Notes: generated from the sequence alone by a model not told the origin. DNA of 64,000 nucleotides from Devosia riboflavina (GCF_000743575.1 NZ_JQGC01000027.1:60599-124598); one strand, 5' to 3'; shown: positions 1-8,963, counted from the first letter of the stretch. Numbers and translations: made by a program.

Positions 1-1250
1 CGGCGCAACACTTTGCGCGCGTCGTCCTCGGAAAGTCCGGGGCCGTTGTCATCAATACGAATCAGCAACTGCGTGCCCTTGGCGTTGCGCTCGCTCGAGA
101 GCCGCACCCCTACCTGCCCCTTGGACCACTTGCAGGCATTGTCGAGCAGGTTCCCCGCCATTTCCTCGAGGTCGGCCTCGTCTCCCCTGAACCAGGGCAG
201 CGAAGCATCCGGCCGCTGGAAAGCCACGGTCACATCGGGATGGATTTTGCGCATCACGCGTGTCAGGCGCAGCATGATCATGGTCGAGTCGGCCTTCTTG
301 CCGACAATGGATGTACGGGCTGCCAGCCGCGCCCGTTCGAGATAGGTCGAGACCATATTGCTCATTTTCTCGGTCTCGGCCTGCACGACGTCAGCCAGCG
401 CACCCTTCTTGGCGCCTGCCTCGTTGCGAAGCACTGCAATCGGCGTCTTCAGCCCATGGGCAAGATTGCCCACCTGATTGCGCGCCCGCTCGATGATCTG
501 CGCATTCGAGCGCAGCAATTCGTTGACCTCTTCGGCCAAAGGCGCGATTTCGGTGGGATATTGCCCGGTGATTTCGGTGCTTTCACCCTCGCGCACGCTT
601 TCAATGGCAGCGCTGAGCTTGTCGATCGGCCGCAGCGCAAAGCGCGCCACGATCACGCTCATGATCGCCAGCATGGCCCCGACCGCGCCGAGCACGATAA
701 AAGTCTGCCCGCGGAAATCTTCGACGAGGCCGAGAATTTCGGTGAGATTGCCCGCCACCTCGATGCGATAGGTTTCGCCATCGAGCGTCACGCTGCGTTC
801 GAGAACGCGGAGCTGGGTGCCGAACGCATCCGCCACGACGCCCGTGCGCCGCCCGAGTTCATCGAGCGACCCGGTCAGTTGCGGCAGGTCGATGCCGACC
901 ACCGACGTCGAGAGATTGACGAGCACACCGTCGCCATCGCGAATGATCCAGTACCAGCCCGAACGCGGCCGGTCGAAACGCGGGTCGGCCAGAGCAATAT
1001 CGGGATCACGCGGATCGCCCACTTCGAGCAGGATGCCGGCAAGGCTTTCGACGTGAAAATCCAGCGTCTGCGACAGCGTCGTATCGAGTGCGCGCGAATA
1101 AAGATCGGTGAGCAGAAAGCCAGTCGCGAGCAGCGCTACGACGAGCCACCCCACCGTCAGCCAGAAAAGCGAGGCGGCAATGGAGCCCTTGCGCAGCCAG
1201 TTCTTGGCCGCCTGGGGTTGCGGCGCCGGTTTCTCGGCCTCGCTGGACAA
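1..1250 (-). CDS. Sensor histidine kinase, FeuQ/PhoQ-like (partial, 3' end beyond window)
   Basis: Membrane sensor kinase partner of the adjacent response regulator. Translation from a TTG at 1250 gives a cytoplasmic N-terminus, a first membrane segment near residues 27-50, a periplasmic sensor region of about 110 residues, a second membrane segment near 165-190, a HAMP-like linker and an H-box with the sequence NLAHGLKTPIAVLRNEA (His near residue 265). The HGLKTP form is typical of the PhoQ/FeuQ group. An N-box (LLDNACKWSKG) and DDNGPGL follow before the window ends, so the last part of the ATPase domain is missing. The start lies 8 bases past the regulator's stop, so they are one operon. 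The exact start is uncertain. Assignment to FeuQ rests on the family plus the small periplasmic gene upstream. Confidence 0.85.
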   Translation of the reverse strand, partial: MSSEAEKPAPQPQAAKNWLRKGSIAASLFWLTVGWLVVALLATGFLLTDLYSRALDTTLSQTLDFHVESLAGILLEVGDPRDPDIALADPRFDRPRSGWYWIIRDGDGVLVNLSTSVVGIDLPQLTGSLDELGRRTGVVADAFGTQLRVLERSVTLDGETYRIEVAGNLTEILGLVEDFRGQTFIVLGAVGAMLAIMSVIVARFALRPIDKLSAAIESVREGESTEITGQYPTEIAPLAEEVNELLRSNAQIIERARNQVGNLAHGLKTPIAVLRNEAGAKKGALADVVQAETEKMSNMVSTYLERARLAARTSIVGKKADSTMIMLRLTRVMRKIHPDVTVAFQRPDASLPWFRGDEADLEEMAGNLLDNACKWSKGQVGVRLSSERNAKGTQLLIRIDDNGPGLSEDDARKVLR

Positions 1251-1258
1251 GGCCGAAC

Positions 1259-1915
1259 CTACTCGATGATCTGGTAGCCGAGGCCACGCACGGTCTGGAT
1301 GCAGTCTTCCGGCAGCTTCTTGCGCAGGCGCCCGACAAACACTTCGATCGTGTTGCTATCGCGATCAAAATCCTGGTCGTAGAGATGCTCTGTAAGCTCG
1401 GTGCGCGACACCACCTTGCCCTTGTGGTGCATGAGATAGCTGAGGAGCCGCAATTCGTGGCTCGTCAGCTTGATCGCCTGCCCGTCCACGGTCACCCGGC
1501 CCGAACGCGCATCGAGCCGCACGGGTCCGGCCGTGATTTCATTGCTGGCATGCCCCGCGGCGCGGCGCACCAGCGCGCGGAGGCGCGCCAGCACTTCTTC
1601 CATATGGAACGGCTTTGCCACGTAGTCATCGGCGCCGGCATCGATGCCCTGCACCTTGTCGCTCCAGCGATCGCGCGCCGTCAGCAGCAGCACGGGCAGG
1701 GTCTTGCCCGCCCGCCGCCATTCTTCGAGCACGGAAAGGCCATCCATCTGCGGTAGGCCGATATCGAGCACCACCGCGTCATAGGGTTCGGTATCGCCGA
1801 GGAAATGTCCCTCTTCCCCGTCAAAGGCCACGTCCACGACATAGCCTGCTTCGGTCAGAGCTTCCTTGAGCTGCCTGTTGAGATTGGTATCGTCTTCGAC
1901 AACTAGAATACGCAT
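1259..1915 (-). CDS. feuP: OmpR/PhoP-family response regulator, FeuP-like
   Basis: A 218-residue two-domain regulator. The receiver domain (about 1-115) carries the acidic pocket (VVEDD), phospho-acceptor Asp in VVLDIGLPQMDG, LLTAR and the conserved Lys in VAKPF. The C-terminal winged helix (about 125-218) has LTSHELRLLSYL and ends VRGLGYQIIE, as in PhoP/FeuP proteins. It should be phosphorylated by the kinase encoded 8 bases downstream and bind promoter DNA. In Sinorhizobium FeuP is linked to osmoadaptation and cyclic glucan export; transfer of that role here is inference. The ATG at 1915 fits the family length. Confidence 0.88.
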   Translation of the reverse strand: MRILVVEDDTNLNRQLKEALTEAGYVVDVAFDGEEGHFLGDTEPYDAVVLDIGLPQMDGLSVLEEWRRAGKTLPVLLLTARDRWSDKVQGIDAGADDYVAKPFHMEEVLARLRALVRRAAGHASNEITAGPVRLDARSGRVTVDGQAIKLTSHELRLLSYLMHHKGKVVSRTELTEHLYDQDFDRDSNTIEVFVGRLRKKLPEDCIQTVRGLGYQIIE

Positions 1916-1937
1916 GACTGCCCCCGCCGCTCAGCTG

Positions 1938-2237
1938 CTATTGCGCGTTCAGAACCAAATTCTGCGCCTGACCGTCAGCCGTCAAGACACCAATGATATA
2001 AACCAGTTGCCCGCCCTGGTCACAAACCTGAACGTTCAGGATTTCAGCAGAGGGATCGACCCCGGCCGAGGCCAATACCGCATCGAGCGACATGATCTGG
2101 CCGGAGGTGACCGCCTCCTGAATTTCCTGGCGGCCAAGGCAGGCCTGGGCCTGGCTCGTTCCGGTGCCCGCAAGGGCAAGGGCGAGCGCCAGGGCGATGG
2201 CAGCAGCAGCGGAAGGTTTTGGGGCTTTGGTTTTCAT
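1938..2237 (-). CDS. Small periplasmic PepSY-like protein, candidate FeuN
   Basis: A 99-residue protein with a signal peptide (positively charged start MKTKAPK, Ala/Leu-rich core, cleavage around SQAQA) and a mature part of about 68 residues holding two cysteines (QACLGR and VQVCDQ) that could form a disulfide. The pattern of an N-terminal helix followed by beta strands (VQVCDQGGQLVYIIGVLTADG) looks PepSY-like. It lies 22 bases upstream of the feuP-like gene on the same strand, where rhizobia carry feuN, a small periplasmic inhibitor of the FeuQ kinase. Position, size and export match; sequence identity to FeuN was not tested. Confidence 0.7.
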   Translation of the reverse strand: MKTKAPKPSAAAAIALALALALAGTGTSQAQACLGRQEIQEAVTSGQIMSLDAVLASAGVDPSAEILNVQVCDQGGQLVYIIGVLTADGQAQNLVLNAQ

Positions 2238-2334
2238 GAGGCCAAACTAGCGGGGTCTTACTGAATGGGACATGAATAAGGCAATTCATCTTGGCGTCCA
2301 CAGTTCCCATTATGCGCGGGGCCCCGCGCGCATC

Positions 2335-2514
2335 TCACGCTGCGTCGCTTTTGAGCCCCTTGCGCAGGAAGATGATGGCCAGGGCTTCCAGAATGAGGCT
2401 GCCCGCCGAACCGCCGTCGAGCGCGGGCAGCTCCACCCCCAGCACCTGCGCCAAACCGGCCACCAGCATGAAAGCCGCGACAATATAGGTCCGGTAGCCC
2501 GACAACATGGTCAT
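2335..2514 (-). CDS. Possible independently translated holin-like product (internal in-frame start)
   Basis: Inside the endolysin frame, an ATG at 2514 would give a free 59-residue protein with two predicted membrane segments and a charged C-terminus (RKGLKSDAA). It is preceded by a good Shine-Dalgarno sequence, GGAGA at 2521-2525, six bases upstream. A second ATG two codons later could also serve. Such a product is what a holin encoded after an endolysin should look like. That it is made separately is inference; the sequence only shows the signals. Confidence 0.45.
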   Translation of the reverse strand: MTMLSGYRTYIVAAFMLVAGLAQVLGVELPALDGGSAGSLILEALAIIFLRKGLKSDAA

Positions 2515-3072
2515 GATTTCTCTCCGTTGCATGGATGAAGGAAGTTTCACATCAATCAGCGCTGCCGCCCTGATTTCGGCCACGCGGCGCGTCCAGCCCC
2601 GGCCAAAGACCGCAAAACTGGTCAGCCGCTGGAGAAAGCTCAGGCGCCGGTCGCAGAGCATATTGATAAGTCGCCTTGGATCGGCCGCTTCGACCGCCGC
2701 CAGCGTTACCGGCCCGATCTCGCCATCGGCCGCGACGCCAAGCGCCGCCTGCAGCACACGCGCTGCCCGGTCCGGACCCGAATTGACGGCAAAGTCGAAC
2801 AGCGCCAGGTCGACCCCGCTCGGCATGGAACCGGCCTTAGCCGTGTTCCAATAATTTGCCCGATAGATCAGCGCCGCTTCATTCCGCGTCAGCGCTGCGA
2901 CTGCCGTCTTGGGCAAACCCGTCCAGGGCGTCACCTTTCGCCAACGCGCCAGCGTCTTGCGGGTAATCCCCATATTGGTGGCCCCGCCGGGATCGCTGGG
3001 ATGGTCGACATAGCCGCCCTCGTGCCGCAGAATTTCAGTCAGGCAGCGCTCGAACCGCTCGTCATTCGCCAT
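2335..3072 (-). CDS. GH108-family endolysin fused in frame to a holin-like membrane segment
   Basis: A 245-residue protein in the GTA cluster. Residues 1 to about 180 form a glycosyl hydrolase 108 lysozyme: the catalytic Glu is in HEGGY (residue 18), followed by DPGGATNMGIT and a peptidoglycan-binding-like half (VNSGPDRAARVLQAALG, DGEIGPVTL). It should cleave the glycan backbone of peptidoglycan. From residue 187 the chain continues without a stop into two hydrophobic stretches (TYIVAAFMLVAGLAQVLGV; GSLILEALAIIFL) and a basic tail (RKGLK), the layout of a small holin. The start is ATG 3072, with GGAGGGGATCT just before it; it overlaps the stop of the baseplate gene by 11 bases. GH108 enzymes usually end near residue 180, so this is a fusion or a lost stop codon. 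Confidence 0.85.
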   Translation of the reverse strand: MANDERFERCLTEILRHEGGYVDHPSDPGGATNMGITRKTLARWRKVTPWTGLPKTAVAALTRNEAALIYRANYWNTAKAGSMPSGVDLALFDFAVNSGPDRAARVLQAALGVAADGEIGPVTLAAVEAADPRRLINMLCDRRLSFLQRLTSFAVFGRGWTRRVAEIRAAALIDVKLPSSMQRREIMTMLSGYRTYIVAAFMLVAGLAQVLGVELPALDGGSAGSLILEALAIIFLRKGLKSDAA

Positions 3073-6000
3073 AGATCCCCTCCGCCGCATGACCTGCGCC
3101 CAGCGCCGCACTCACCTGCGCCACCGAAAATCCGAAACTGGTAGCAAGGCCGCCGAAATCCGCAGCCTGTTCGGCTGCGCCATAGCTCGCCGAAGCCATC
3201 GAAACCTCGATGCTGCGCTTGAGCGTCAAGCCATCAAAAATGGAAAGCCGATAGAGCTCGGGCGTCACTTCCAAAGCCGGCTCCGCCGCCCCCCAGGCAT
3301 CGTCCTCGGCTCGGCTGCGCCGCATCCAGGAAAAGACAACTGCGTCCGCCCCATTCCTTTCGGCTCGCAGATGGACCGGCGCCAACGGCAATCCCGGTTC
3401 GGTTGTCGTCGAAACGGTGAGCACCTGACCGACGAGATCGGCCGTACCGGCATAGGCGTGAATATCCCGCGCCTCTCCCAGCCGCCCGGCCTCGACCGGC
3501 ACCACGCCCACCTTGCCATCGAGCACGATCACCCGCCGCCCGGGCGACACCGGCCCCATGGCCCAGTCCGTGCCCTCCAGCCCGCGCAGCAGTTTCGTCA
3601 GCCGATAAAGCCCCGGGTCGACCAGCTCCGCCTCGGCAAAACCGATCACCTCCCAGAACCCGGCATCGGTCTCCATCGCCAGCCGATTGCTTCCGGCGAG
3701 CACCCCCGCCTCCGCCCCATTGGCAATATGCCCGCCATAGAGCCGGATGCTGAGATCGCTCCCCCGATCCCAGACCGCGACCGGCCCCGGACCAATGCCC
3801 TCGACCACTTCGCCCAGGGCCGCCGCCCGCGTCAGATCGAGCAACCCGGCACCCGTCGCCACATCGACCAACCGCACCGTTCCCGGCCAGGGTTTTGCAT
3901 AGGCGCCAAATACCAGCCGGCTCCGGCCGGGATCGCTTGCCAGCGGCGGCAGATGTGCGGCAAAAACCACCGGCGCCACCGCCAGTCCAACCACCGGTGC
4001 CGTCGCCGGCGCCCGATCAATCCCCGTCGCTGAAGCCGTGCCCGCCGAAACCGCCCGCGCCGTTATCCGCCGCACCGCGCCATCGCGGATCTCGGTGACT
4101 TCGTACGGCCCCTCCCCGTCGACCACCACCCGATCCCCCGGTTCGATCGCCACGAGATTGGGCGGCAGGGAAAACTCCACCGTATCCGCCGACGCGGCGC
4201 GATCATCCAGTAGCCGCTCCGCCGCGAGGCGCGCCGATGCCCCATCGAGCACCATATTGACGCTTTCGCTGACCAATTGCCCCGCGCCCGGACGCACCGC
4301 CGTCGCCGAGGCAGAAAGATAGTCGCGCCCCTTGTCGAAATGCACCAGCGCCAACCGCCCCGGCCGTTCCACCGCCGCCGCCCGGCGCTGCGAGAGCACC
4401 GCGCCCTCGTCCTGCGCCAATTCCTCGCGCTCGAATCCGACAACCGGGCCCCCGCGCGCCGAAATGGCCACGAGCACGCCCCCACGCGCCACCAGCCTTT
4501 GCCCGGTAATTTCGAGCAGCGGTTCCAGCGCATCGCGCGCTGTACCCGGCCCCGAAAGGATCACACCCGCAACCATGGGATCGGACGCCCCGGCATGCAC
4601 TACCGCGCCATGCTCGGCCGCCATGGCCGAAGCCATTTCGTCATTGCTCATGGCCCCGAGCCGCCCGGTCAGCCAGTGCCCCGTGGCATGATTGACGCCG
4701 TCGGCCCAGACATCGGTCCGTGCCGGAAAAGCCGGATACGGCCGCGCATCCCAAGTCCAGCAATAGATCCGCTCGGGATCGACCATGCCCGCCGGATTTT
4801 TGGCCGGGCTCCCCCAGTGCCGGTAATGCGCCCGCAAAAACTGTCGCTGGATCAGCGGGTCCGACAGCCCATTGGAAAAGTACGGTCGCCCGCCCTCAGA
4901 ACTCTTCGCGTCACCGAAAATATTGGGCTGGTTCGCCCCTTTGTCGACTGCGGCGCACCCAAGCTCTGTTAGCCAAATCGGCTTCGAGCCCGGCACCCAG
5001 GCCGTCGGCGATCCTGCCCTTACGCCACCCGGCCGATCATAATGATACTGGCCCCAGAAGGCCGAAATATCCTTGTATCGCCAGATCCAATGCTCGCCAT
5101 GCGCCCCATCGGCAATCGGTGTGCGCACCTGCGCCACCCGATCCGCATCGCTGGCATAATACCAGTCGAACCCCTCACCCCCGGCAATATTGCTGCCGAG
5201 ATAATCGGGGTCATGCGTACTCCCCGCCGCCGCATCGAGATGCCCCTGGCCATCCCGCCAATCGGCCGCCGGCATATAGCAGTCGATCCCCACCGCATCG
5301 ATATTGGGTGAGGCCCAGAGCGGATCGAGATGAAAGAACTTTTGGCCGCCCCCCGGCTGATAGCCCGAATACTCGCTCCAATCCGCCGCATAGCTGAGCT
5401 TCGTCGACGACCCGACGATCGCCCGCGCATCCGCCGCCAGCGCGACCAGCGCCGCAACGAAGGGAAACGAATTCCCCGCCCCGCGCACGGTCGTCATCCC
5501 ACGCATTTCCGAGCCGATAAGCAGCGTCTCGACACCCGTCTCAGCCGCCATCTGCGCATAGTGGAGGATCATCGCCCGATAGCCCGGCAAAAACGCCGCC
5601 ACCTGGCTCGTCGCCGTCGCAGTACCATCCGGCGATCCGGAAACACCCACCGCCGGATGACAGGTAATGCGCCCGCGCCACGGATAGCTCGCCTGCTGGC
5701 TCCCGCCATAGGGATCAGCCAGACCATTGCCATCAGGCACATCCATCATGATCAGCGGATAAAGCGTCACAGAAAGCCCGCGCGCCCGCAGGTCCGCGAT
5801 CGCCGCGCGCACCGCCCCATCCGAGGGCGTCCCGCCATAAGCGGGCCCGCCCCCATGGCTCGACACCACCGGCACGGACCCGCGCGAAAATCCCGCGACG
5901 CTCCAGGAAACGCCCTGCACATCCCGGCTCGCCGCCTCGACCCGCGGCCCGATCTGGCAAGACCCGCAGCGCAGGTCATTGCCGAACCAGCTCACCACCA

Positions 6001-6811
6001 GCGACACATGTTTGAGGTTCGGGCAAAGCTCCTGCAGCTCATTGATGGACACGGTCCAGTCGCTGACACCGGGCTGCACATGCGCATTTTCCGCCGCGCC
6101 CGTCCCCATGCCCAGCACGCGCAGGCGCGGCACCGGGTCATAGCCAAACTCCGTCGCCCCCGGGATCACCGTCACCGCGCGAATGGACGTTTCAAGATCC
6201 CCCACCGGCCGGCAAAGCTCCGCCGAAATCTGCGGAATGCGATTGCCGAAGCGCGAGAGCGGTAGGTTCTCAAATACCATGTAGCAGAGCCCGCGATAGG
6301 CCGGCGCATTGCCCGCCCCCTGCGTCGCCTCGATCAGCCCATCCGGCATCTGCCCGTTGCTGCCGTCATAGAAGCGGTAGTTGATCCCCCTGAGATCAAG
6401 CAGTTGCCCATCCGCCCAGACCCGCCCCAGCCGCGTCACTCGCCCCTCGCAAAACCCGATGGCAAAGCTCGCGCCGATCTCGTCTTCCTTTTCCTGCTGC
6501 TGGGGCTGCTGCCCCCAACCCTTGGCGCCCGCCGTCTCGCCGCCCAGCACTTCCAGCTCGCGCGCCCAGATGATGTTCCCAGAAAGCCGCCCCCAGCCAT
6601 AAAGCCGCGGAATGGCCGCCCCCTCGACCGACCCGCCAATCCTGACGTCAAACGTCGCCTGCTCGCGCTGCTTCGGCGTCTCGCCAAACAGCCAGCTATC
6701 GATGGCGCTCCCCGCCAGCGCCCCCAGCGCCCGCCCCACCGTCGCGCCAATCGGCCCACCAACGAGCCCCCCGGCGAACTGCCCCGCCAGAGATAAAGCC
6801 AAAGTCGCCAT
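3062..6811 (-). CDS. GTA baseplate/tail-tip multidomain protein (RcGTA gp15 type)
   Basis: A 1249-residue phage tail protein, the largest GTA gene product. It starts with a Gly/Ala-rich hydrophobic segment (residues 1-40), then the conserved region TFDVRIGGSVEGAAIPRLYG typical of tail proteins of this family. A glycoside-hydrolase TIM-barrel-like part spans about residues 240-640 (YKDISAFWGQYHYDRP, then PIWLTELGCAAVDKGANQPN with a conserved Glu). The C-terminal third is a phage tail fibre/hub-like beta region. In RcGTA this protein forms the tail tip and contacts the recipient envelope. It follows the NlpC/P60 gene after a repeat element and precedes the endolysin. Length fits the family (about 1300 residues); no frameshift seen. 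Confidence 0.93.
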   Translation of the reverse strand: MATLALSLAGQFAGGLVGGPIGATVGRALGALAGSAIDSWLFGETPKQREQATFDVRIGGSVEGAAIPRLYGWGRLSGNIIWARELEVLGGETAGAKGWGQQPQQQEKEDEIGASFAIGFCEGRVTRLGRVWADGQLLDLRGINYRFYDGSNGQMPDGLIEATQGAGNAPAYRGLCYMVFENLPLSRFGNRIPQISAELCRPVGDLETSIRAVTVIPGATEFGYDPVPRLRVLGMGTGAAENAHVQPGVSDWTVSINELQELCPNLKHVSLVVSWFGNDLRCGSCQIGPRVEAASRDVQGVSWSVAGFSRGSVPVVSSHGGGPAYGGTPSDGAVRAAIADLRARGLSVTLYPLIMMDVPDGNGLADPYGGSQQASYPWRGRITCHPAVGVSGSPDGTATATSQVAAFLPGYRAMILHYAQMAAETGVETLLIGSEMRGMTTVRGAGNSFPFVAALVALAADARAIVGSSTKLSYAADWSEYSGYQPGGGQKFFHLDPLWASPNIDAVGIDCYMPAADWRDGQGHLDAAAGSTHDPDYLGSNIAGGEGFDWYYASDADRVAQVRTPIADGAHGEHWIWRYKDISAFWGQYHYDRPGGVRAGSPTAWVPGSKPIWLTELGCAAVDKGANQPNIFGDAKSSEGGRPYFSNGLSDPLIQRQFLRAHYRHWGSPAKNPAGMVDPERIYCWTWDARPYPAFPARTDVWADGVNHATGHWLTGRLGAMSNDEMASAMAAEHGAVVHAGASDPMVAGVILSGPGTARDALEPLLEITGQRLVARGGVLVAISARGGPVVGFEREELAQDEGAVLSQRRAAAVERPGRLALVHFDKGRDYLSASATAVRPGAGQLVSESVNMVLDGASARLAAERLLDDRAASADTVEFSLPPNLVAIEPGDRVVVDGEGPYEVTEIRDGAVRRITARAVSAGTASATGIDRAPATAPVVGLAVAPVVFAAHLPPLASDPGRSRLVFGAYAKPWPGTVRLVDVATGAGLLDLTRAAALGEVVEGIGPGPVAVWDRGSDLSIRLYGGHIANGAEAGVLAGSNRLAMETDAGFWEVIGFAEAELVDPGLYRLTKLLRGLEGTDWAMGPVSPGRRVIVLDGKVGVVPVEAGRLGEARDIHAYAGTADLVGQVLTVSTTTEPGLPLAPVHLRAERNGADAVVFSWMRRSRAEDDAWGAAEPALEVTPELYRLSIFDGLTLKRSIEVSMASASYGAAEQAADFGGLATSFGFSVAQVSAALGAGHAAEGIYGE

Positions 6812-6845
6812 GTTTTTGGTCCTTTATTCGTGAGCCCGCCTCTTC

Positions 6846-6996
6846 CCTCGCCCCTTGAGGGAGAGGGACAGGAATTTCTTCGTTCAGAAGAAATTCCAGG
6901 GTGAGGGGTTCTCTCCTCCGCAGAGGAGCGAGTAGTAACATCGCATACCCCTCATCCGCCCCTTCGGGGCACCTTCTCCCGCAAGGGGAGAAGGCA
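6846..6996. repeat. Intergenic palindromic repeat (family CCCTCACCC...), copy 1
   Basis: A 150-base non-coding element between the NlpC/P60 and baseplate genes of the GTA cluster. It is built of inverted segments: CCCTCGCCCCTTGAGGGAGAGGG, a short hairpin around GAATTTCTTCGTTCAGAAGAAATTC, a CTCCTCCGCAGAGGAG hairpin, then CCCCTCATCCGCCCCTTCGGGG and CCTTCTCCCGCAAGGGGAGAAGG. A second, clearly related copy lies at 8964-9119. It lengthens the gap between genes that are otherwise tightly packed. Confidence 0.85.
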
Positions 6997-7015
6997 GGCC
7001 GGCGTCTGCGAACTG

Positions 7016-7432
7016 CTACGGAAACCAGAACCGCCCGCTCACCCGCTTCGCCCAGCCGTCGGTCAGATTGGTTTCAACGACACCGAGCTTTTCCTGCGCA
7101 TGAATGAACCGCTCACTCGACACCATGATCCCGCAATGTTTTGGTTCTTCGAGCCCCGCCAGCCGAAACAGCACCACCTGCCCCGCCTCAACCGACCCCT
7201 CCGCCGGCAACAAGAGCCGCTCCGAAGCCGCCCTCAGCGCCCCGGCATTTTCGGGATCGCGAATGCTCGCCCGATAAGGCGGCGGCGCAATCGGCTCGTC
7301 CCCATAAAGCACCCGCCAAACTCCGCGCAGTAACCCCAGGCAATCGCACCCTGCCCCCAGCGTCGAAGCCCGATGCCGATAGGGTGTCCCCAGCCATTCC
7401 CGCGCCGCCGCAACCACCAGCTCCGCCTTCAT
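7016..7432 (-). CDS. GTA NlpC/P60 peptidase (RcGTA gp14 type)
   Basis: A 138-residue NlpC/P60 family cysteine peptidase. The catalytic Cys is in GAGCDCLGLLRGVW near residue 30 and the catalytic His in KHCGIMV near residue 100. In RcGTA the homologue is a tail-tip peptidase thought to open peptide cross-links of the recipient or host wall during DNA injection. ATG 7432 overlaps the stop of the preceding gene (ATGA), showing translational coupling. Size matches other GTA copies (about 140-150 residues). Confidence 0.9.
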   Translation of the reverse strand: MKAELVVAAAREWLGTPYRHRASTLGAGCDCLGLLRGVWRVLYGDEPIAPPPYRASIRDPENAGALRAASERLLLPAEGSVEAGQVVLFRLAGLEEPKHCGIMVSSERFIHAQEKLGVVETNLTDGWAKRVSGRFWFP

Positions 7433-8319
7433 GGCACCACCGCCCGTCCATCGAGCGCATCGCCCTCGCGCGGATAGCGCAGCACATAGTCGCTGCCCGG
7501 TACATGCGGAAAACCGCGAAAATTGACCCCATTGCCGAACTTGGCCTTGCAGGTCGTAAACCGCCGATCGCACCCCGCCGTCACGGCAAACACATCGCCC
7601 GCGACAACCCAGTCGCCCACGCGCTGCCCAAAACCCAGCAGATCGCCTCCAGCCCCCTTGCGATGCGTCAGCACCGCATCCTTCGACGCCATCCGCTTGC
7701 CGCCCGACCACTGTCCCATGCCAAAGGCAAACCAGTCCTCGGCAAAACCCGAAAGCCCGCTGACCAGCACGCGAAACGGATCAACCACCGACACAACCGT
7801 CGCCACCCCCGTCCGCCCCGGCACGGCAAGGGTCACGCCACAGCGCGCGTCTCCCACCACGGCATCGCAAAGCCCGTGATAGAGCCGCCCGCGCACGGCA
7901 TTCAGCGCCTCCTGCGCCGAGCGCAATTCGGCGCGAAACGTGCCGTCCTCGCGCACGATCTCGCCGATCGTATCCAGCCGCAGCAGCAGGTTCTGGCTCG
8001 GCTCCGCCCAGTTCACCAGCCAGGTTTCCACCCGCGCGCCATCATAGCGCCCGAGCGCAATATCCTCGTCGTCGATAGCGTCATGATGCAGAATGCCGAG
8101 CACTTCCCCGGTCTCCACCTGCGCCCCCAGCCGCGCCGGCACCTCGCCGCCCACCAGACCATGCATCGGCCGGCAAGCCGTCCCCGACACGACCAGCTCG
8201 ACATCATGATCGGTAAACCCGAGCACCACGCCATCCCCGCGCAACACCCGCCAGCAATGCGCCAGCGTCGTCTCGCCCTGGTCGAGATGCGCCGCCAATC
8301 CCGCGCCCACCGTCTTCAT
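7429..8319 (-). CDS. GTA tail hub protein, DUF2163/phage BR0599-like (RcGTA gp13 type)
   Basis: A 296-residue protein that opens with the family signature: LAAHLDQGETTLAHCWRVLRGDGVVLGFTDHD, with Cys near residue 22. The C-terminal part (FRGFPHVPGSDYVLRYP) has the conserved ending of the DUF2163 / BR0599 family and three further cysteines (GDARCGVTL, TAGCDRRFTTCKAKF), which bind an iron-sulfur cluster in the solved RcGTA structure; that role is carried over from the family. ATGA overlap on both sides (8316-8319 and 7429-7432) places it in one translational unit with its neighbours. Confidence 0.9.
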   Translation of the reverse strand: MKTVGAGLAAHLDQGETTLAHCWRVLRGDGVVLGFTDHDVELVVSGTACRPMHGLVGGEVPARLGAQVETGEVLGILHHDAIDDEDIALGRYDGARVETWLVNWAEPSQNLLLRLDTIGEIVREDGTFRAELRSAQEALNAVRGRLYHGLCDAVVGDARCGVTLAVPGRTGVATVVSVVDPFRVLVSGLSGFAEDWFAFGMGQWSGGKRMASKDAVLTHRKGAGGDLLGFGQRVGDWVVAGDVFAVTAGCDRRFTTCKAKFGNGVNFRGFPHVPGSDYVLRYPREGDALDGRAVVP

Positions 8320-8936
8320 GGCAAGATCTCCACCAGCGGAATGTTCGGCGCCTCGGCCCCGTCAAAACTCGACCACTCGATATCGAGCCGATCCGTATCG
8401 AACCGCACCGGCACGTCGAACAGAAACCCCGCACTCACCGCCGCCCCCGCCGCCGGCGCAACAGCAAAACTGACGACACCCGTCGTCACATCCACCGTCC
8501 AACCACTCGTCCGCTCGACCCCGGCCACGGCCAGCCGCACCGAGCCCTCAACCGGCTTCCCGATCGGCCGAAAATACGGATCAAACGCCGCGCCATAGCG
8601 CTTCAGCAGTTGAAACCCGACCTTCACACCATCGCCGGTCCCGATCGCCTGATCGCCCGGCAACGGCACCGCGCCGCCCGAGGAATGGTCGATCCCATCG
8701 CGCCACAAGAACCCATGCAGCCGCCCGCGCCTTTCCTCGAAAAAGGCCAACACCGCCTGCATGTCCGCCCGCGATTTCACCCCATAGCCAGCATTGTAGC
8801 GCCGCCGCGAATGCGCCCAGCGCCCATTGCGCTGCTCGCCCCCACCCGCCAGCGTTACGACATCGGTCTTGCGCTCCGGCCCACCCCTCGCGCCCAGCGC
8901 GATATCGAGCGGAAACCGCACATGATGAAATGCCAT
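8316..8936 (-). CDS. GTA distal tail/hub protein, DUF2460 (RcGTA gp12 type)
   Basis: A 206-residue DUF2460 protein beginning MAFHHVRFPLDIALGARGGPERKTDVVTL, the conserved N-terminus of this GTA family, followed by RRRYNAGYGVKS and GFLWRDGIDHSS. It forms part of the distal tail connecting the tube to the baseplate in RcGTA. It is coupled by ATGA to the DUF2163 gene downstream. Upstream, 196 bases containing a repeat separate it from the tape-measure gene. Confidence 0.9.
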   Translation of the reverse strand: MAFHHVRFPLDIALGARGGPERKTDVVTLAGGGEQRNGRWAHSRRRYNAGYGVKSRADMQAVLAFFEERRGRLHGFLWRDGIDHSSGGAVPLPGDQAIGTGDGVKVGFQLLKRYGAAFDPYFRPIGKPVEGSVRLAVAGVERTSGWTVDVTTGVVSFAVAPAAGAAVSAGFLFDVPVRFDTDRLDIEWSSFDGAEAPNIPLVEILP

Positions 8937-8963
8937 TCTTTTGTTCCCCCACTCTCGGTCCCT

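Noticed and set aside
240..1277. Long plus-strand frame opposite the sensor kinase
   Set aside because: It is antisense to a clear histidine kinase, has His/Arg/Ala-rich composition typical of antisense frames in high-GC DNA and no recognisable domain.
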